Assembly: GCA_027422505.1 (NCBI GenBank)
Contig: JAPQWV010000005.1
Location: forward strand, 14,141,501 to 14,205,500
Direction: 5' to 3'
From: Craterostigma plantagineum
Taxonomy: Eukaryota > Streptophyta > Magnoliopsida > Lamiales > Linderniaceae
Length of the DNA: 64,000 bases
The notes under the pieces were generated by a model. It was given only the letters and a program-made list of their open reading frames with translations, made no database searches and had not been told where the DNA came from. Shown here in pieces: positions 1 to 12,032 of this stretch (its first letter is position 1; each line of letters opens with the position of its first letter). The position numbers were made by a program, and so were the translations under genes.

Positions 1-481
1 AAACCCCAAAGGAAAGGAGCGTGACGACGGAAGAAAGGAGTATGGCAAACCTCGACAACATTGCCAAAGATACATTGTTCAAAACCTTGGACGTGAGTAC
101 CTTCAGGCAGGTTATGATGTGCTCAACCGCGAAGGAAGTGTGGGCCAAACTCTGCCAGATCTGCGAAGGAAACGAGCAGACAAAGGAAAACAAGCTCGTC
201 GTGGCCATCCAGAAATACGACACCGTAAGATGAAGCCAGGCCAAACCATGGCAGAGTTCGAGGAACGGTTCAACTCCATCATCAACGACCTCTCGATGCT
301 GGGAAGACAGCTCGAGAACAGGGACATGGCTATCAAAGTCAAGAAAGCTCTCCCATGAAAATGGGACGTCAAGACCATGGCCATGCCAGAGTCGAAAGAC
401 TTGAGCAAACTAATGCCGCGTGACCTCTTTGCAGATTTGAAGGCCTATGAGTTCGAACTCCAGATTTGAACTCAACATAAT
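1..481 (+). pseudogene. gag fragment, array unit 0 (cut by window edge)
   Basis: This is the 3' two-thirds of the short internal segment and matches 1621-2101 almost base for base. It carries the common C1 lesions: a one-base shift at the KYDTVR end (TGA at about 231) and a TGA where the frame expects Trp after KKALP (about 356). A private G-to-A change lies near 469. Confidence 0.85.
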
Positions 482-1409
482 TGAGTATACCGGTTACACA
501 TAGGTGAAACCGGATACCAGTCAGCAGTTCATCAAGCGCGATTAGTAACCGGATCAAGACTGCTAACGGAAGCTCACTGAAGGCCGGAATGCAGATACCG
601 GACGTGCCACGTGGACAAAGATTCAAATTTATACAAGGCGCGACAAGTTGATTACTTTTGACAAGCATTTAATGTAAGGCTGCAAGGAGGAGCCAAGTTG
701 AACTCCAGTCAAGCTTAAAATAGAATAAAGCAAATGGCACAATGCGAACTGCAACAACCGGACAGACCCATTTTGGGGGTAAAGGCATTTAATACATTGT
801 CCGATACGAGGAGTTATCTCACAACGGTCTTCTCAATCAAGCCCAGCTTTTAAATAGTAGAGAAGAGGCATGAAGACCTTTGCGACACTTTATCACGAGA
901 AATCAAATACGAGAGAAAGCTCAGCTCAAAGCGAAGAAAAAAAATTTGGTGTTGTCCACACTGTACTGTTTAGTAAGTGAACGTTTCGCAAGGGACTGTA
1001 AAAAGCTCTTGAAAGAGGCGGACTGTAAAAAACTGTCTAGTGGTGTCTAGGAGTTTAGTTAGATGAGTATAACCGGGGGGTTGTACTGTGAGTCTAGCTA
1101 CAAAAATTAAAACGGGGCTAGTAACGAAGCCAAATCTTCTAGAAATAGCCTTTCTTGCGGGAGAGGGGGAGACATAGGAGACTTTGCTCGGAACTTCCAA
1201 AACAAATCTCTGTGTTCATTCGTAAACACACACACACACGTGTCATATCACACATCCGGTCACAGTTCAATAACTGACCGGTTCGCTTCCGCACAAAGTC
1301 ACATTCGCCAGTATCAAGCACCGGTATCCAACCCTAACCGATTAAGAATCGAAAAACATCCAAGTGTGTATTAAGCTCCTCCATATAAAAATGATCACCG
1401 ATCCTAACA
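482..1409 (+). repeat. C1 LTR 1
   Basis: A 928-bp TG...CA segment and the reference copy for the array. It holds a TTTAAATA box (848-855), an (AC)n tract near 1227-1240 and several CCGGTT/AACCGG words. It is followed directly by a degenerate primer site reading ACTGTTATCAAAGC. Confidence 0.88.
848..855 (+). promoter_or_regulatory. TATA-like box of C1 LTR
   Basis: TTTAAATA lies about 370 bp into the LTR, just upstream of a purine-rich AGTAGAGAAGAGG stretch. It is conserved in the C1 LTRs. The position suits a U3 promoter, but no transcription start can be read from sequence alone. Confidence 0.4.
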
Positions 1410-1442
1410 ACTGTTATCAAAGCGGGTTGCCTGATATTCACC

Positions 1443-2101
1443 ATGACTTCTTCTAGTAAGCTGCCGATGTTTAGCAGGGAAAACATAATTGAATGGAAGA
1501 TAAGGATAATGACCCATCTCTGTGCACAAGATGACGAGATGGTTGATTTGATTAAATCGGGGCCTTACATTTACAAGAAAACAAACCCGCCGCTTGCTGC
1601 CCATCCCGACGAACCGCGAGAAACCCCAAAGGAAAGGAGCGTGACGACGGAAGAAAGGAGTATGGCAAACCCCGACAACATTGCCAAAGATACATTGTTC
1701 AAAACCTTGGACGTGAGTACCTTCAGGCAGGTTATGATGTGCTCAACCGCGAAGGAAGTGTGGGCCAAACTCTGCCAGATCTGCGAAGGAAACGAGCAGA
1801 CAAAGGAAAACAAGCTCGTCGTGGCCATCCAGAAATACGACACCGTAAGATGAAGCCAGGCCAAACCATGGCAGAGTTCGAGGAACGGTTCAACTCCATC
1901 ATCAACGACCTCTCGATGCTGGGAAGACAGCTCGAGAACAGGGACATGGCTATCAAAGTCAAGAAAGCTCTCCCATGAAAATGGGACGTCAAGACCATGG
2001 CCATGCCAGAGTCGAAAGACTTGAGCAAACTAATGCCGCGTGACCTCTTTGCAGATTTGAAGGCCTATGAGTTCGAACTCCAGATTTGGACTCAACATAA
2101 T
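1443..2101 (+). pseudogene. gag pseudogene, array unit 1
   Basis: The ATG at 1443 opens a 136-codon frame typical of Copia gag (UBN2/DUF4219-like N-terminus; motifs EWKIRIMTHL, KEVWAKLCQICEG). The frame stops at DTVR. Homologous coding resumes one frame over (MKPGQTMAEFEERFNSIIND) and stops again after KKALP. No zinc knuckle, protease or polymerase follows; the segment runs straight into the next LTR. A substitution makes this copy ANPDN where most units have ANLDN. Confidence 0.85.
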
Positions 2102-2510
2102 TGAGTATACCGGTTACACATAGGTGAAACCGGATACCAGTCAGCAGTTCATCAAGCGCGATTAGTAACCGGATCAAGACTGCTAACGGAAGCTCACTGA
2201 AGGCCGGAATGCAGATACCGGACGTGCCACGTGGACAAAGATTCAAATTTATACAAGGCGCGACAAGTTGATTACTTTTGACAAGCATTTAATGTAAGGC
2301 TGCAAGGAGGAGCCAAGTTGAACTCCAGTCAAGATTAAAATAGAATAAAGCAAATGGCACAACGCGAACTGCAACAACCGGACAGACCCATTTTGGGGGT
2401 AAAGGCATTTAATACATTGTCCGATACGAGGAGTTATCTCACAACGGTCTTCTCAATCAAGCCCAGCTTTTAAATAGTAGAGAAGAGGCATGAAGACCTT
2501 TGCGACACTT
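2102..2510 (+). repeat. C1 LTR 2, 5' part (split by LINE)
   Basis: The first ~409 bp of an LTR, broken within GCGACACTT|TATCACGAG by the LINE at 2511-5010. The LTR resumes at 5011, and the two parts together give ~930 bp, a full-length LTR. Confidence 0.88.
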
Positions 2511-5010
2511 TTTTTTTGGGAAAATGGTCACTAAATAAATAAAGAGAGACACAGATCCTCTCAGAGAGCACAAAACCCACCGGTAACAGGCTACCTGCTC
2601 ACATCCAAGGAAAAATGAAACATGTCCCTAGGGCAAAGCAAAAACAAGTCCAAACGCAACAACAAACAACAACCAAACATTTCCAGCCATATCATCCAAC
2701 GTCAACGTGAGGATTGGCGTCAGCATCATTGTCTGTCGTCTCGAAAGTAGCAAGAGCCTCAAACATGTTGTGATAGTGTGTCTCAATAACCTCGCTACCG
2801 GATGCATCGTCATTGCTAGGTCTACTCGAACGCTTATCATGTTCGAAAATAGGGGTAGAAGTGCGTTTCTTGCCGTCCCCCACAAGGCCCTCCATATTGG
2901 CCGCCTCAGTAACAATGGCTTTACCTTTGTCAGCCAAGCGATTACCTTCTCGACTTGGAGGCGCCACCATAGTCGGCCTTGTCGGCCGAGGCGCCTGGAT
3001 GTGAGTGTGGTTCTTGGCCGAGTTCTTAGGTGATGGTTTCTGTCGGTTGGTAGGGCAAGCCGCGGTACTATGGGCCCAAGAGTCGCATGACGAGCACTTA
3101 CGAGGCCGCCACTCATATTCAACACTAACGGGCACAACACCCGAGGAGCCACCATCCTTAGTTGGGATGTGGACGTTGAACCGCTCAATCAAAGGGTCCG
3201 CCAGAGCAATTTCAATGCACACCCTAGCATACTCAAGGCGTTCCTCCCGAGCCGTCACAGCGTCCGCAAATAGAGGCTTCCCAAGCACACTTGCAACGAT
3301 TCCCAAACCAGCTTGTGTCCAAAATTCCGTTGGGACGTTCCGGAGTCGAACCCAAAGCGGGACAGCCGTATGCGGTTTCTTTTCAAACGAAAAACCCGTA
3401 CGCCACTTCTCGAGAAAGAGAGGTTGTCCCTGTAAGAGCCACGGACCGCCATCCAAAGCCACTGCAGTGGCCTCCTCTGTGCTAAAACGAAACATGAAAA
3501 ACCCATTAATCGTCGATCTAACCTCGACAAGGTTCTTCCAAATAGCCCTGACATAGCGTTCCACATGAGGGAAGTACGGTCGCTTCCCAAGGAAATACCC
3601 GACAAGCGTGTGCTCCCACCTAGTGACGCCTTGTTGAGCAACTTCCCAAGAGGGCCGAGCCGCCGCAATACCATCAACGACAGTGGGCGCCGTGTAAGAT
3701 AGGGGGAGTCGAGCCGAGCTCGGTGACCCTCCACGGCCAGTGAGAAGCCGATTGCTATTAGTGCCAAGAACAACATCAGAGAATGATGGGCCTGGGTAAG
3801 GTAGTCCAGGTTGGTGCGCCGCCCCGAATGGGCTGTGGAACTGTTTTGGTGAGCCATCAGTCGCCGGCGTAGGCTTGGGCCCAGGCGCAGTAACAGTCGA
3901 AAGAGATGGGGCAGAATCGTCATGGCGGGGCTTCTCAATCGCCACCATCGCAGCATCAGCATCCGCAGTCGACATCGGCCCTGTGGTCCCCATATCAGCG
4001 CTAGAGCTAGCCGGGCTAGTGTTTTTGGTCGGCCCTGTGGTCCCCGCTTTCATCGCCAAGCCCATTGTCAGCACTTGAGCTTGCCGGGCTAGTGTTCTTG
4101 TTCGGCCCAATAATAGAAGGCCCAGTTGGAGAGTGGGCCTCCCCAATGAAGGAAGTCAAATCAGGCCTAGCTAGTTTGGTCATGGCAGCACAGGGCCCAA
4201 TAGAGTTAGCACTTATAATCTGGGCCGGCCCAATACAATTGGCCCCAGGTGAAGACTGGGCCTCAGAGACCCTAAGCCCAGTGGCAGATAGGCTGCGAGT
4301 GGAAACCCTAGCAGCGCCGGGGCTATGGTGCACCGCCTCATCAGATGACGGCTGGTCGGACTCGCACAGGTTGGGGTCGCCGGAGTGAGCATCCCCGTGA
4401 GGACCTTTGGCAACGGGCGGCGGCGTCCCCCGGCGGAGGGGCGGACGGTTATCCATTTGAGAGTTGCGCAGCGGTTCGAATTTGGTCGTGCACCGTTTGC
4501 GACGGTGGGTCTTCGTAGGTGGCACCGTCGCGGTCGGAAGGGAAGGCCAAGCGACCATGTCGGAGGACCCAGGCAGCTGCGGTGTAGTGGAGGTCTTACG
4601 CGGCGGCGTTGGCAGGTGGCCGGTCTTTCCTCCATTGATGCGCTCCAAAAACGATTCAAATGAAGCCACGTCGAAACGTTTGTCAAGGTCCGGGATATTG
4701 CGTCTCAAAGCATTATAGTCTGGTAGGGGACCAATACAATCTAGGTCTAGGTCTGAAGAAGAAACCTCCATTGTCGAGGTCGAAACTCAAAGGAAGACGA
4801 AAAGACAAATTTTGGAGCCGACGTGAGAGCTTAGAACCCTTCCATCGCCGTCTGAACCCGGCGAGGGAGGGTGCTGGGAGTACTCCGGCGACAATCAAGG
4901 TGGCGGAGAAATGGGTGGCGGCGGCTGTGTGATGTCTTGGACGGTGGACGGTCACTGTTAGGGTTTTTTGGAGAGAAATTCGCTAGAGAGAGAAAGCTTT
5001 TCTCGTGATT
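2511..5010 (-). mobile_element. ORF1-only LINE (copy 1), inserted in C1 LTR 2
   Basis: The element is on the minus strand: its poly(A) appears as a T-run at 2509-2517 and its 5' end lies near 5000. It holds one long L1-type ORF1 region and a ~180-bp 3' UTR, but no endonuclease or reverse transcriptase (ORF2). Its 3' UTR (GGTGGGTTTTGTGCTCTCTG region) and 5' start (TCTCTCTAGCGAATTTC region) match the LINE at 26537-29071, so the ORF1-only layout belongs to the family. Complete plant L1-type LINEs normally run to several kb with ORF2 after ORF1. No clear target-site duplication is visible, and the 5' junction forms an inverted repeat (4999-5022). Confidence 0.8.
2692..4771 (-). pseudogene. LINE ORF1 protein (DUF4283 + CCHC knuckle), frameshifted
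   Basis: Likely role is the nucleic-acid-binding ORF1 protein of a plant L1-type LINE. The start is taken at the Met at 4771 (MEVSSSDLDLDCIG). That frame closes at 4016. The second frame (open from 4146 down to 2692) carries a DUF4283-type domain (VERYVRAIWKNLVEV, GGPWLLQGQPLFLEKW, VPLWVRLRNVPTEFW) and a CX2CX4HX4C knuckle (CSSCDSWAHSTAAC). A local duplication around 4005-4100 (GCCGGGCTAGTGTT twice) lies exactly where the frames part and probably caused the shift. The C-terminus ends naturally before the 3' UTR. Confidence 0.8.
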
Positions 5011-5531
5011 TATCACGAGAAATCAAATACGAGAGAAAGCTCAGCTCAAAGCGAAGAAAAAAAATTTGGTGTTGTCCACACTGTACTGTTTAGTAAGTGA
5101 ACGTTTCGCAAGGGACTGTAAAAAGCTCTTCAAAGAGGCGGACTGTAAAAAACTGTCTAGTGGTGTCTAGGAGTTTAGTTAGATGAGTATAACCGGGGGG
5201 TTGTACTGTGAGTCTAGCTACAAAAATTAAAACGGGGCTAGTAACGAAGCCAAATCTTCTAGAAATAGCCTTTCTTGCGGGAGAGGGGGAGACATAGGAG
5301 ACTTTGCTCGGAACTTCCAAAACAAATCTCTGTATTCATTCGTAAACACACACACACACACGTGTCATATCACACATCCGGTCTCAGTTCAATAACTGAC
5401 CGGTTCGCTTCCGCACAAAGTCACATTCGCCAGTATCAAGCAACGGTATCCAACCCTAACCGATTAAGAATCGAAAAACATCCAAGTGTGTATTAAGCTC
5501 CTCCATATAAAAACGATCACCGATCCTAACA
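5011..5531 (+). repeat. C1 LTR 2, 3' part
   Basis: The LTR resumes at TATCACGAGAAATC and runs to CCTAACA. Its (AC)n tract is slightly longer than in LTR 1, and it has the private reading TCAAGCAACGG where other LTRs have CAAGCACCGG. Confidence 0.88.
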
Positions 5532-5564
5532 ACTGTTATCAAAGCGGGTTGCCTGATATTCACC

Positions 5565-6223
5565 ATGACTTCTTCTAGTAAGCTGCCGATGTTTAGCAGG
5601 GAAAACATAATTGAATGGAAGATAAGGATAATGACCCATCTCTGTGCACAAGATGACGAGATGGTTGATTTGATTAAATCGGGGCCTTACAATTACAAGA
5701 AAACAAACCCGCCGCTTGCTGCCCATCCCGACGAACCGCGAGAAACCCCAAAGGAAAGAAGCGTGACGACGGAAGAAAGGAGTATGGCAAACCTCGACAA
5801 CATTGCCAAAGATACATTGTTCAAAACCTTGGACGTGAGTACCTTCAGGCAGGTTATGATTTGCTCAACCGCGAAGGAAGTGTGGGCCAAACTCTGCCAG
5901 ATCTGCGAAGGAAACGAGCAGACAAAGGAAAACAAGCTCGTCGTGGCCATCCAGAAATACGACACCGTAAGATGAAGCCAGGCCAAACCATGGCAGAGTT
6001 CGAGGAACGGTTCAACTCCATCATCAACGACCTCTCGATGCTGGGAAGACAGCTCGAGAACAGGGACATGGCTATCAAAGTCAAGAAAGCTCTCCCATGA
6101 AAATGGGACGTCAAGACCATGGCCATGCCAGAGTCGAAAGACTTGAGCAAACTAATGCCGCGTGACCTCTTTGCAGATTTGAAGGCCTATGAGTTCGAAC
6201 TCCAGATTTGGACTCAACATAAT
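5565..6223 (+). pseudogene. gag pseudogene, array unit 2
   Basis: Same architecture and lesions as unit 1. Private changes include SGPYNYKK for SGPYIYKK and VMICS for VMMCS. It shares the GGCCAAACC reading with units 0 and 1, where units 3-10 have GGCGAAACC or GGTGAAACC. Confidence 0.85.
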
Positions 6224-7154
6224 TGAGTATACCGGTTACACATAGGTGAAACCGGATACCAGTCAGCAGTTCATCAAGCGCGATTAGTAACCGGATCAAG
6301 ACTGCTAAAGGAAGCTCACTGAAGGCCGGAATGCAGATACCGGACGTGCCACGTGGACAAAGATTCAAATTTATACAAGGCGCGACAAGTTGATTACTTT
6401 TGACAAGCATTTAATGTAAGGCTACAAGGAGGAGCCAAGTTGAACTCCAGTCAAGATTAAAATAGAATAAAGCAAATGGCACAACGCGAACTGCAACAAC
6501 CGGACAGACCCATTTTGGGGGTAAAGGCATTTAATACATTGTCCGATACGAGGAGTTATCTCACAACGGTCTTCTCAATCAAGCCCAGCTTTTAAATAGT
6601 AGAGAAGAGGCATGAAGACCTTTGCGACACTTTATCACGAGAAATCAAATACGAGAGAAAGCTCAGCTCAAAGCGAAGAAAAAAAATTTGGTGTTGTCCA
6701 CACTGTACTGTTTAGTAAGTGAACGTTTCGCAAGGGACTGTAAAAAGCTCTTGAAAGAGGCGGACTGTAAAAAACTGTCTAGTGGTGTCTAGGAGTTTAG
6801 TTAGATGAGTATAACCGGGGGTTGTACTGTGAGTCTAGCTACAAAAATTAAAACGGGGCTAGTAACGAAGCCAAATCTTCTAGAAATAGCCTTTCTTGCG
6901 GGAGAGGGGGAGACATAGGAGACTTTGCTCGGAACTTCCAAAACAAATCTCTGTGTTCATTCGTAAACACACACACACACACACACGTCATATCACACAT
7001 CCGGTCTCAGTTCAATAACTGACCAGTTCGCTTCCGCACAAAGTCACATTCGCCAGTATCAAGCACCGGTATCCAACCCTAACCGATTAAGAACCGAAAA
7101 ACATCCAAGTGTTTATTAAGCTCCTCCATATAAAAACGTTAACCGATCCTAACA
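6224..7154 (+). repeat. C1 LTR 3
   Basis: 931-bp LTR with a long (AC)n run (about 6966-6986). It has TAAAAAACTGTC at the site where LTRs 4, 6 and 7 read TAAAAAGCTGTC, and it ends AACGTTAACCGATCCTAACA. Confidence 0.88.
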
Positions 7155-7187
7155 ACTGTTATCAAAGCGGGTTGCTTGATATTCACC

Positions 7188-7849
7188 ATGACTTCTTCTA
7201 GTAAGCTGCCGATGTTTAGCACGGAAAACATAATTGAATGGAAGATAAGGATAATGACCCATCTCTGTGCACAAGATGACGAGATGGTTGATTTGATTAA
7301 CTCGGGGCCTTACATTTACAAGAAAACAAACCCGCCGCATGCTGCCCATCCCGACGAACCGCGAGAAACCCCAAAGGAAAGGAGCGTGACGACGGAAGAA
7401 AGGAGTATTATGGCAAACCTCGACAACATTGCCAAAGATACATTGTTCAAAACCTTGGACGTGAGTGCCTTCAGGCAGGTTATGATGTGCTCAACCGCGA
7501 AGGAAGTGTGGGCCAAACTCTGCCAGATCTGCGAAGGAAACGAGCAGACAAAGGAAAACAAGCTCGTCGTGGCCATCCAGAAATACGACACCGTAAGATG
7601 AAGCCAGGCGAAACCATGGCAGAGTTCGAGGAACGGTTCAACTCCATCATAAACGACCTCTCGATGCTGGGAAGACAGCTCGAGAACAGGGACATGGCTA
7701 TCAAAGTCAAGAAAGCTCTCCCATGAAAATGGGACGTCAAGACCATGGCCATGCCAGAGTCGAAAGACTTGAGCAAACTAATGCCGCGTGACCTCTTTGC
7801 AGATTTGAAGGCCTATGAGTTCGAACTCCAGATTTGGACTCAACATAAT
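7188..7849 (+). pseudogene. gag pseudogene, array unit 3
   Basis: ATG at 7188. A private 3-bp insertion (ERSIMAN) makes this internal segment 695 bp. MFSTEN replaces MFSREN. The common frameshift and stop are present. Confidence 0.85.
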
Positions 7850-8777
7850 TGAGTATACCGGTTACACATAGGTGAAACCGGATACCAGTCAGCAGTTCAT
7901 CAAGCGCGATTAGTAACCGGATCAAGACTGCTAACGGAAGCTCACTGAAGGCCGGAATGCAGATACCGGACGTGCCACGTGGACAAAGATTCAAATTTAT
8001 ACAAGGCGCGACAAGTTGATTACTTTTGACAAGCATTTAATGCAAGGCTGCAAGGAGGAGCCAAGTTGAACTCCAGTCAAGCTTAAAATAGAATAAAGCA
8101 AATGGCACAACGCGAACTGCAACAACCGGACAGTCCCATTTTGGGGGAAAAGGCATTTAATACATTGTCCGATACGAGGAGTTATCTCACAACGGTCTTC
8201 TCAATCAAGCCCAGCTTTTAAATAGTAGAGAAGAGGCATGAAGACCTTTGCGACACTTTATCACGAGAAATCAAATACGAGAGAAAGCTCAGCTCAAAGC
8301 GAAGAAAAAAAATTTGGTGTTGTCCACACTGTACTGTTTAGTAAGTGAACGTTTCGCAAGGGACTGTAAAAAGCTCTTGAAAGAGGCGGACTGTAAAAAG
8401 CTGTCTAGTGGTGTCTAGGAGTTTAGTTAGATGAGTATAACCGGGGGGTTGTACTGTGAGTCTAGCTACAAAAATTAAAACGGGGCTAGTAACGAAGCCA
8501 AATCTTCTAGAAATAGCCTTTCTTGCGGGAGAGGGGGAGACATAGGAGACTTTGCTCGGAACTTCCAAAACAAATCTCTGTGTTCATTCGTAAACACACA
8601 CACACACACGTCATATCACACATCCGGTCTCAGTTCAATAACTGACCGGTTCGCTTCCGCACAAAGTCACATTCACCAGTATCAAGCACCGGTATCCAAC
8701 CCTAACCGATTAAGAACCGAAAAACATCCAAGTGTTTATTAAGCTCCTCCATATAAAAACGTTAACCGATCCTAACA
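7850..8777 (+). repeat. C1 LTR 4
   Basis: 928-bp LTR with the TAAAAAGCTGTC variant shared with LTRs 6 and 7. Its private changes include GACAGTCCC for GACAGACCC. Confidence 0.88.
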
Positions 8778-8810
8778 ACTGTTATCAAAGCGGGTTGCTT
8801 GATATTCACC

Positions 8811-9457
8811 ATGACTTCTTCTAGTAAGCTGCCGATGTTTAGCAGGGAAAACATAATTGAATGGAAGATACGGATAATGACCCATCTCTGTGCACAAGAT
8901 GACGAGATGGTTGATTTGATTAACTCGGGGCCTTACATTTACAAGAAAACAAACCCGCCGCATGCTGCCCATCCCGACGAACCGCGAGAAACCCCAAAGG
9001 AAACGGAAGAAAGGAGTATGGCAAACCTCGACAACATTGCCAAAGATACATTGTTCAAAACCTTGGACGTGAGTACCTTCAGGCAGGTTATGATGTGCTC
9101 AACCGCGAAGGAAGTGTGGGCCAAACTCTGCCAGATCTGCTTAGGAAACGAGCAGACAAAGGAAAACAAGCTCGTCGTGGCCATCCAGAAATACGACACC
9201 GTAAGATGAAGCCAGGCGAAACCATGGCAGAGTTCGAGGAACGGTTCAACTCCATCATCAACGACCTCTCGATGCTGGGAAGACAGCTCGAGAACAGGGA
9301 CATGGCTATCAAAGTCAAGAAAGCTCTCCCATGAAAATGGGACGTCAAGACCATGGCCATGCCAGAGTCGAAAGACTTGAGCAAACTAATGCCGCGTGAC
9401 CTCTTTGCAGATTTGAAGGCCTATGAGTTCGAACTCCAGATTTGGACTCAACATAAT
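8811..9457 (+). pseudogene. gag pseudogene, array unit 4
   Basis: A 12-bp in-frame deletion (PKETEERS where others read PKERSVTTEERS) is shared only with unit 6, which makes this internal segment 680 bp. QICLGN replaces QICEGN. The usual frameshift and stop follow. Confidence 0.85.
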
Positions 9458-10382
9458 TGAGTATACCGGTTACACATAGGTGAAACCGGATACCAGTCAG
9501 CAGTTCATCAAGCGGGATTAGTAACCGGATCAAGACTGCTAACGGAAGCTCACTGAAGGCTGGAATGCAGATACCGGACGTGCCACGTGGACAAAGATTC
9601 AAATTTATACAAGGCGCGACAAGTTGATTACTTTTGACAAGCATTTAATGCAAGGCTGCAAGGAGGAGCCAAGTTGAACTCCAGTCAAGCTTAAAATAGA
9701 ATAAAGCAAATGGCACAACGCGAACTGCAACAACCGGACAGACCCATTTTGGGGTAAAGGCATTTAACACATTGTCCGATACGAGGAGTTATCTCACAAC
9801 GGTCTTCTCAATCAAGCCCAGCTTTTAAATAGTAGAGAAGAGGCATGAAGACCTTTGCGACACTTTATCACGAGAAATCAAATACGAGAGAAAGCTCAGC
9901 TCAAAGCGAAGAAAAAAAATTTGGTGTTGTCCACACTGTACTGTTTAGTAAGTGAACGTTTCGCAAGGGACTGTAAAAAGCTCTTGAAAGAGGCGGACTG
10001 TAAAAAACTGTCTAGTGGTGTCTAGGAGTTTAGTTAGATGAGTATAACCGGGGGGTTGTACTGTGAGTCTAGCTACAAAAATTAAAACGGGGCTAGTAAC
10101 GAAGCCAAATCTTCTAGAAATAGCCTTTCTTGCGGGAGAGGGGGAGACATAGGAGACTTTGCTCGGAACTTCCAAAACAAATCTCTGTGTTCATTCGTAA
10201 ACACACACACACACGTCATATCACACATCCGGTCTCAGTTCAATAACTGACCGGTTCGCTTCCGCACAAAGTCACATTCGCCAGTATCAAGCACCGGTAT
10301 CCAATCCTAACCGATTAAGAACCGAAAAACATCCAAGTGTTTATTAAGCTCCTCCATATAAAAACGATCACCGATCCTAACA
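9458..10382 (+). repeat. C1 LTR 5
   Basis: 925-bp LTR with a short (AC)n tract, the TAAAAAACTGTC variant shared with LTR 3, and private changes such as CAAGCGGGATT and TTTAACACATTG. Confidence 0.88.
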
Positions 10383-10415
10383 ACTGTTATCAAAGCGGGT
10401 TGCTTGATATTCACC

Positions 10416-11074
10416 ATGACTTCTTCTAGTAAGCTGCCGATGTTTAGCAGGGAAAACATAATTGAATGGAAGATAAGGATAATGACCCATCTCTGTGCAC
10501 AAGATGACGAGATGGTTGATTTGATTAACTCGGGGCCTTACATTTACAAGAAAACAAACTCGCCGCATGCTGCCCATCCCGACGAACCGCGAGAAACCCC
10601 AAAGGAAAGGAGCGTGACGACGGAAGAAAGGAGTATGGCAAACCTCGACAACATTGCCAAAGATGCATTGTTCAAAACCTTGGACGTGAGTACCTTCAGG
10701 CAGGTTATGATGTGCTCAACCGCGAAGGAAGTGTGGGCCAAACTCTGCCAGATCTGCGAAGGAAACGAGCAGACAAAGGAAAACAAGCTCGTCGTGGCCA
10801 TCCAGAAATACGACACCGTAAGATGAAGCCAGGCGAAACCATGGCAGAGTTCGAGGAACGGTTCAACTCCATCATCAACGACCTCTCGATGCTGGGAAGA
10901 CAGCTCGAGAACAGGGACATGGCTATCAAAGTCAAGAAAGCTCTCCCATGAAAATGGGACGTCAAGACCATGGCCATGCCAGAGTCGAAAGACTTGAGCA
11001 AACTAATGCCGCGTGACCTCTTTGCAGATTTGAAGGCCTATGAGTTCGAACTCCAGATTTGGACTCAACATAAT
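10416..11074 (+). pseudogene. gag pseudogene, array unit 5
   Basis: Full 692-bp internal segment without the unit 4/6 deletion. Private changes are KKTNSPH for KKTNPPH and KDALFKT for KDTLFKT. The common lesions are retained. Confidence 0.85.
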
Positions 11075-11999
11075 TGAGTATACCGGTTACACATTGGTGA
11101 AACCGGATACCAGTCAGCAGTTCATCAAGCGCGATTAGTAACCGGATCAAGACTGCTAACGGAAGCTCACTGAAGGCCGGAATGCAGATACCGGACGTGC
11201 CACGTGGACAAAGATTCAAATTTATACAAGGCGCGACAAGTTGATTACTTTTGACAAGCATTTAATGCAAGGCTGCAAGGAGGAGCCAAATTGAACTCCA
11301 GTCAAGCTTAAAATAGAATAAAGCAAATGGCACAACGCGAACTGCAACAACCGGACAGACCCATTTTGGGGGTAAAGGCATTTAATACATTGTCCGATAC
11401 GAGGAGTTATCTCACAACGGTCTTCTCAATCAAGCCCAGCTTTTAAATAGTAGAGAAGAGGCATGAAGACCTTTGCGACACTTTATCACGAGAAATCAAA
11501 TACGAGAGAAAGCTCAGCTCAAAGCGAAGAAAAAAATTTGGTGTTGTCCACACTGTACTGTTTAGTAAGTGAACGTTTCGCAAGGGACTGTAAAAAGCTC
11601 TTGAAAGAGGCGGACTGTAAAAAGCTGTCTAGTGGTGTCTAGGAGTTTAGTTAGATGAGTATAACCGGGGGGTTGTACTGTGAGTCTAGCTACAAAAATT
11701 AAAACGGGGCTAGTAACGAAGCCAAATCTTCTAGAAATAGCCTTTCTTGCGGGAGAGGGGGAGACATAGGAGACTTTGCTCGGAACTTCCCAAACAAATC
11801 TCTGTGTTCATTCGTAAACACACACACACACGTCATATCACACATCCGGTCTCAGTTCAATAACTGACCGGTTCGCTTCCGCACAAAGTCACATTCGCCA
11901 GTATCAAGCACCGGTATCCAACCCTAACCGATTAAGAACCAAAAAACATCCAAGTGTTTATTAAGCTCCTCCATATAAAAACGTTCACCGATCCTAACA
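11075..11999 (+). repeat. C1 LTR 6
   Basis: 925-bp LTR. It shares TAAAAAGCTGTC with LTRs 4 and 7, and CTTCCCAAACAAATC only with LTR 7. Confidence 0.88.
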
Positions 12000-12032
12000 A
12001 CTGTTATCAAAGCGGGTTGCTTGATATTCACC

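Noticed and set aside
112..408. Repeated minus-strand 98-codon ORF (MLKSFDSGMAMV...)
   Set aside because: Exact antisense of the gag coding stretch; a shadow frame.
369..668. Repeated minus-strand ~99-codon ORF (MLVKSNQLVAPC...) present in most array units
   Set aside because: It is antisense to the gag/LTR boundary and repeats only because the unit repeats. It crosses the LTR start and has no recognisable domain.
3005..3556. Plus-strand 183-codon ORF in LINE copy 1 and its counterpart 27048-27590
   Set aside because: Complement of ORF1; conserved only because ORF1 is.
3255..3962. Second long minus-strand frame (235 codons) inside LINE copy 1, and 27289-27810 in copy 2
   Set aside because: Out of frame with the DUF4283/CCHC frame and without motifs; GC-rich composition makes stops rare.
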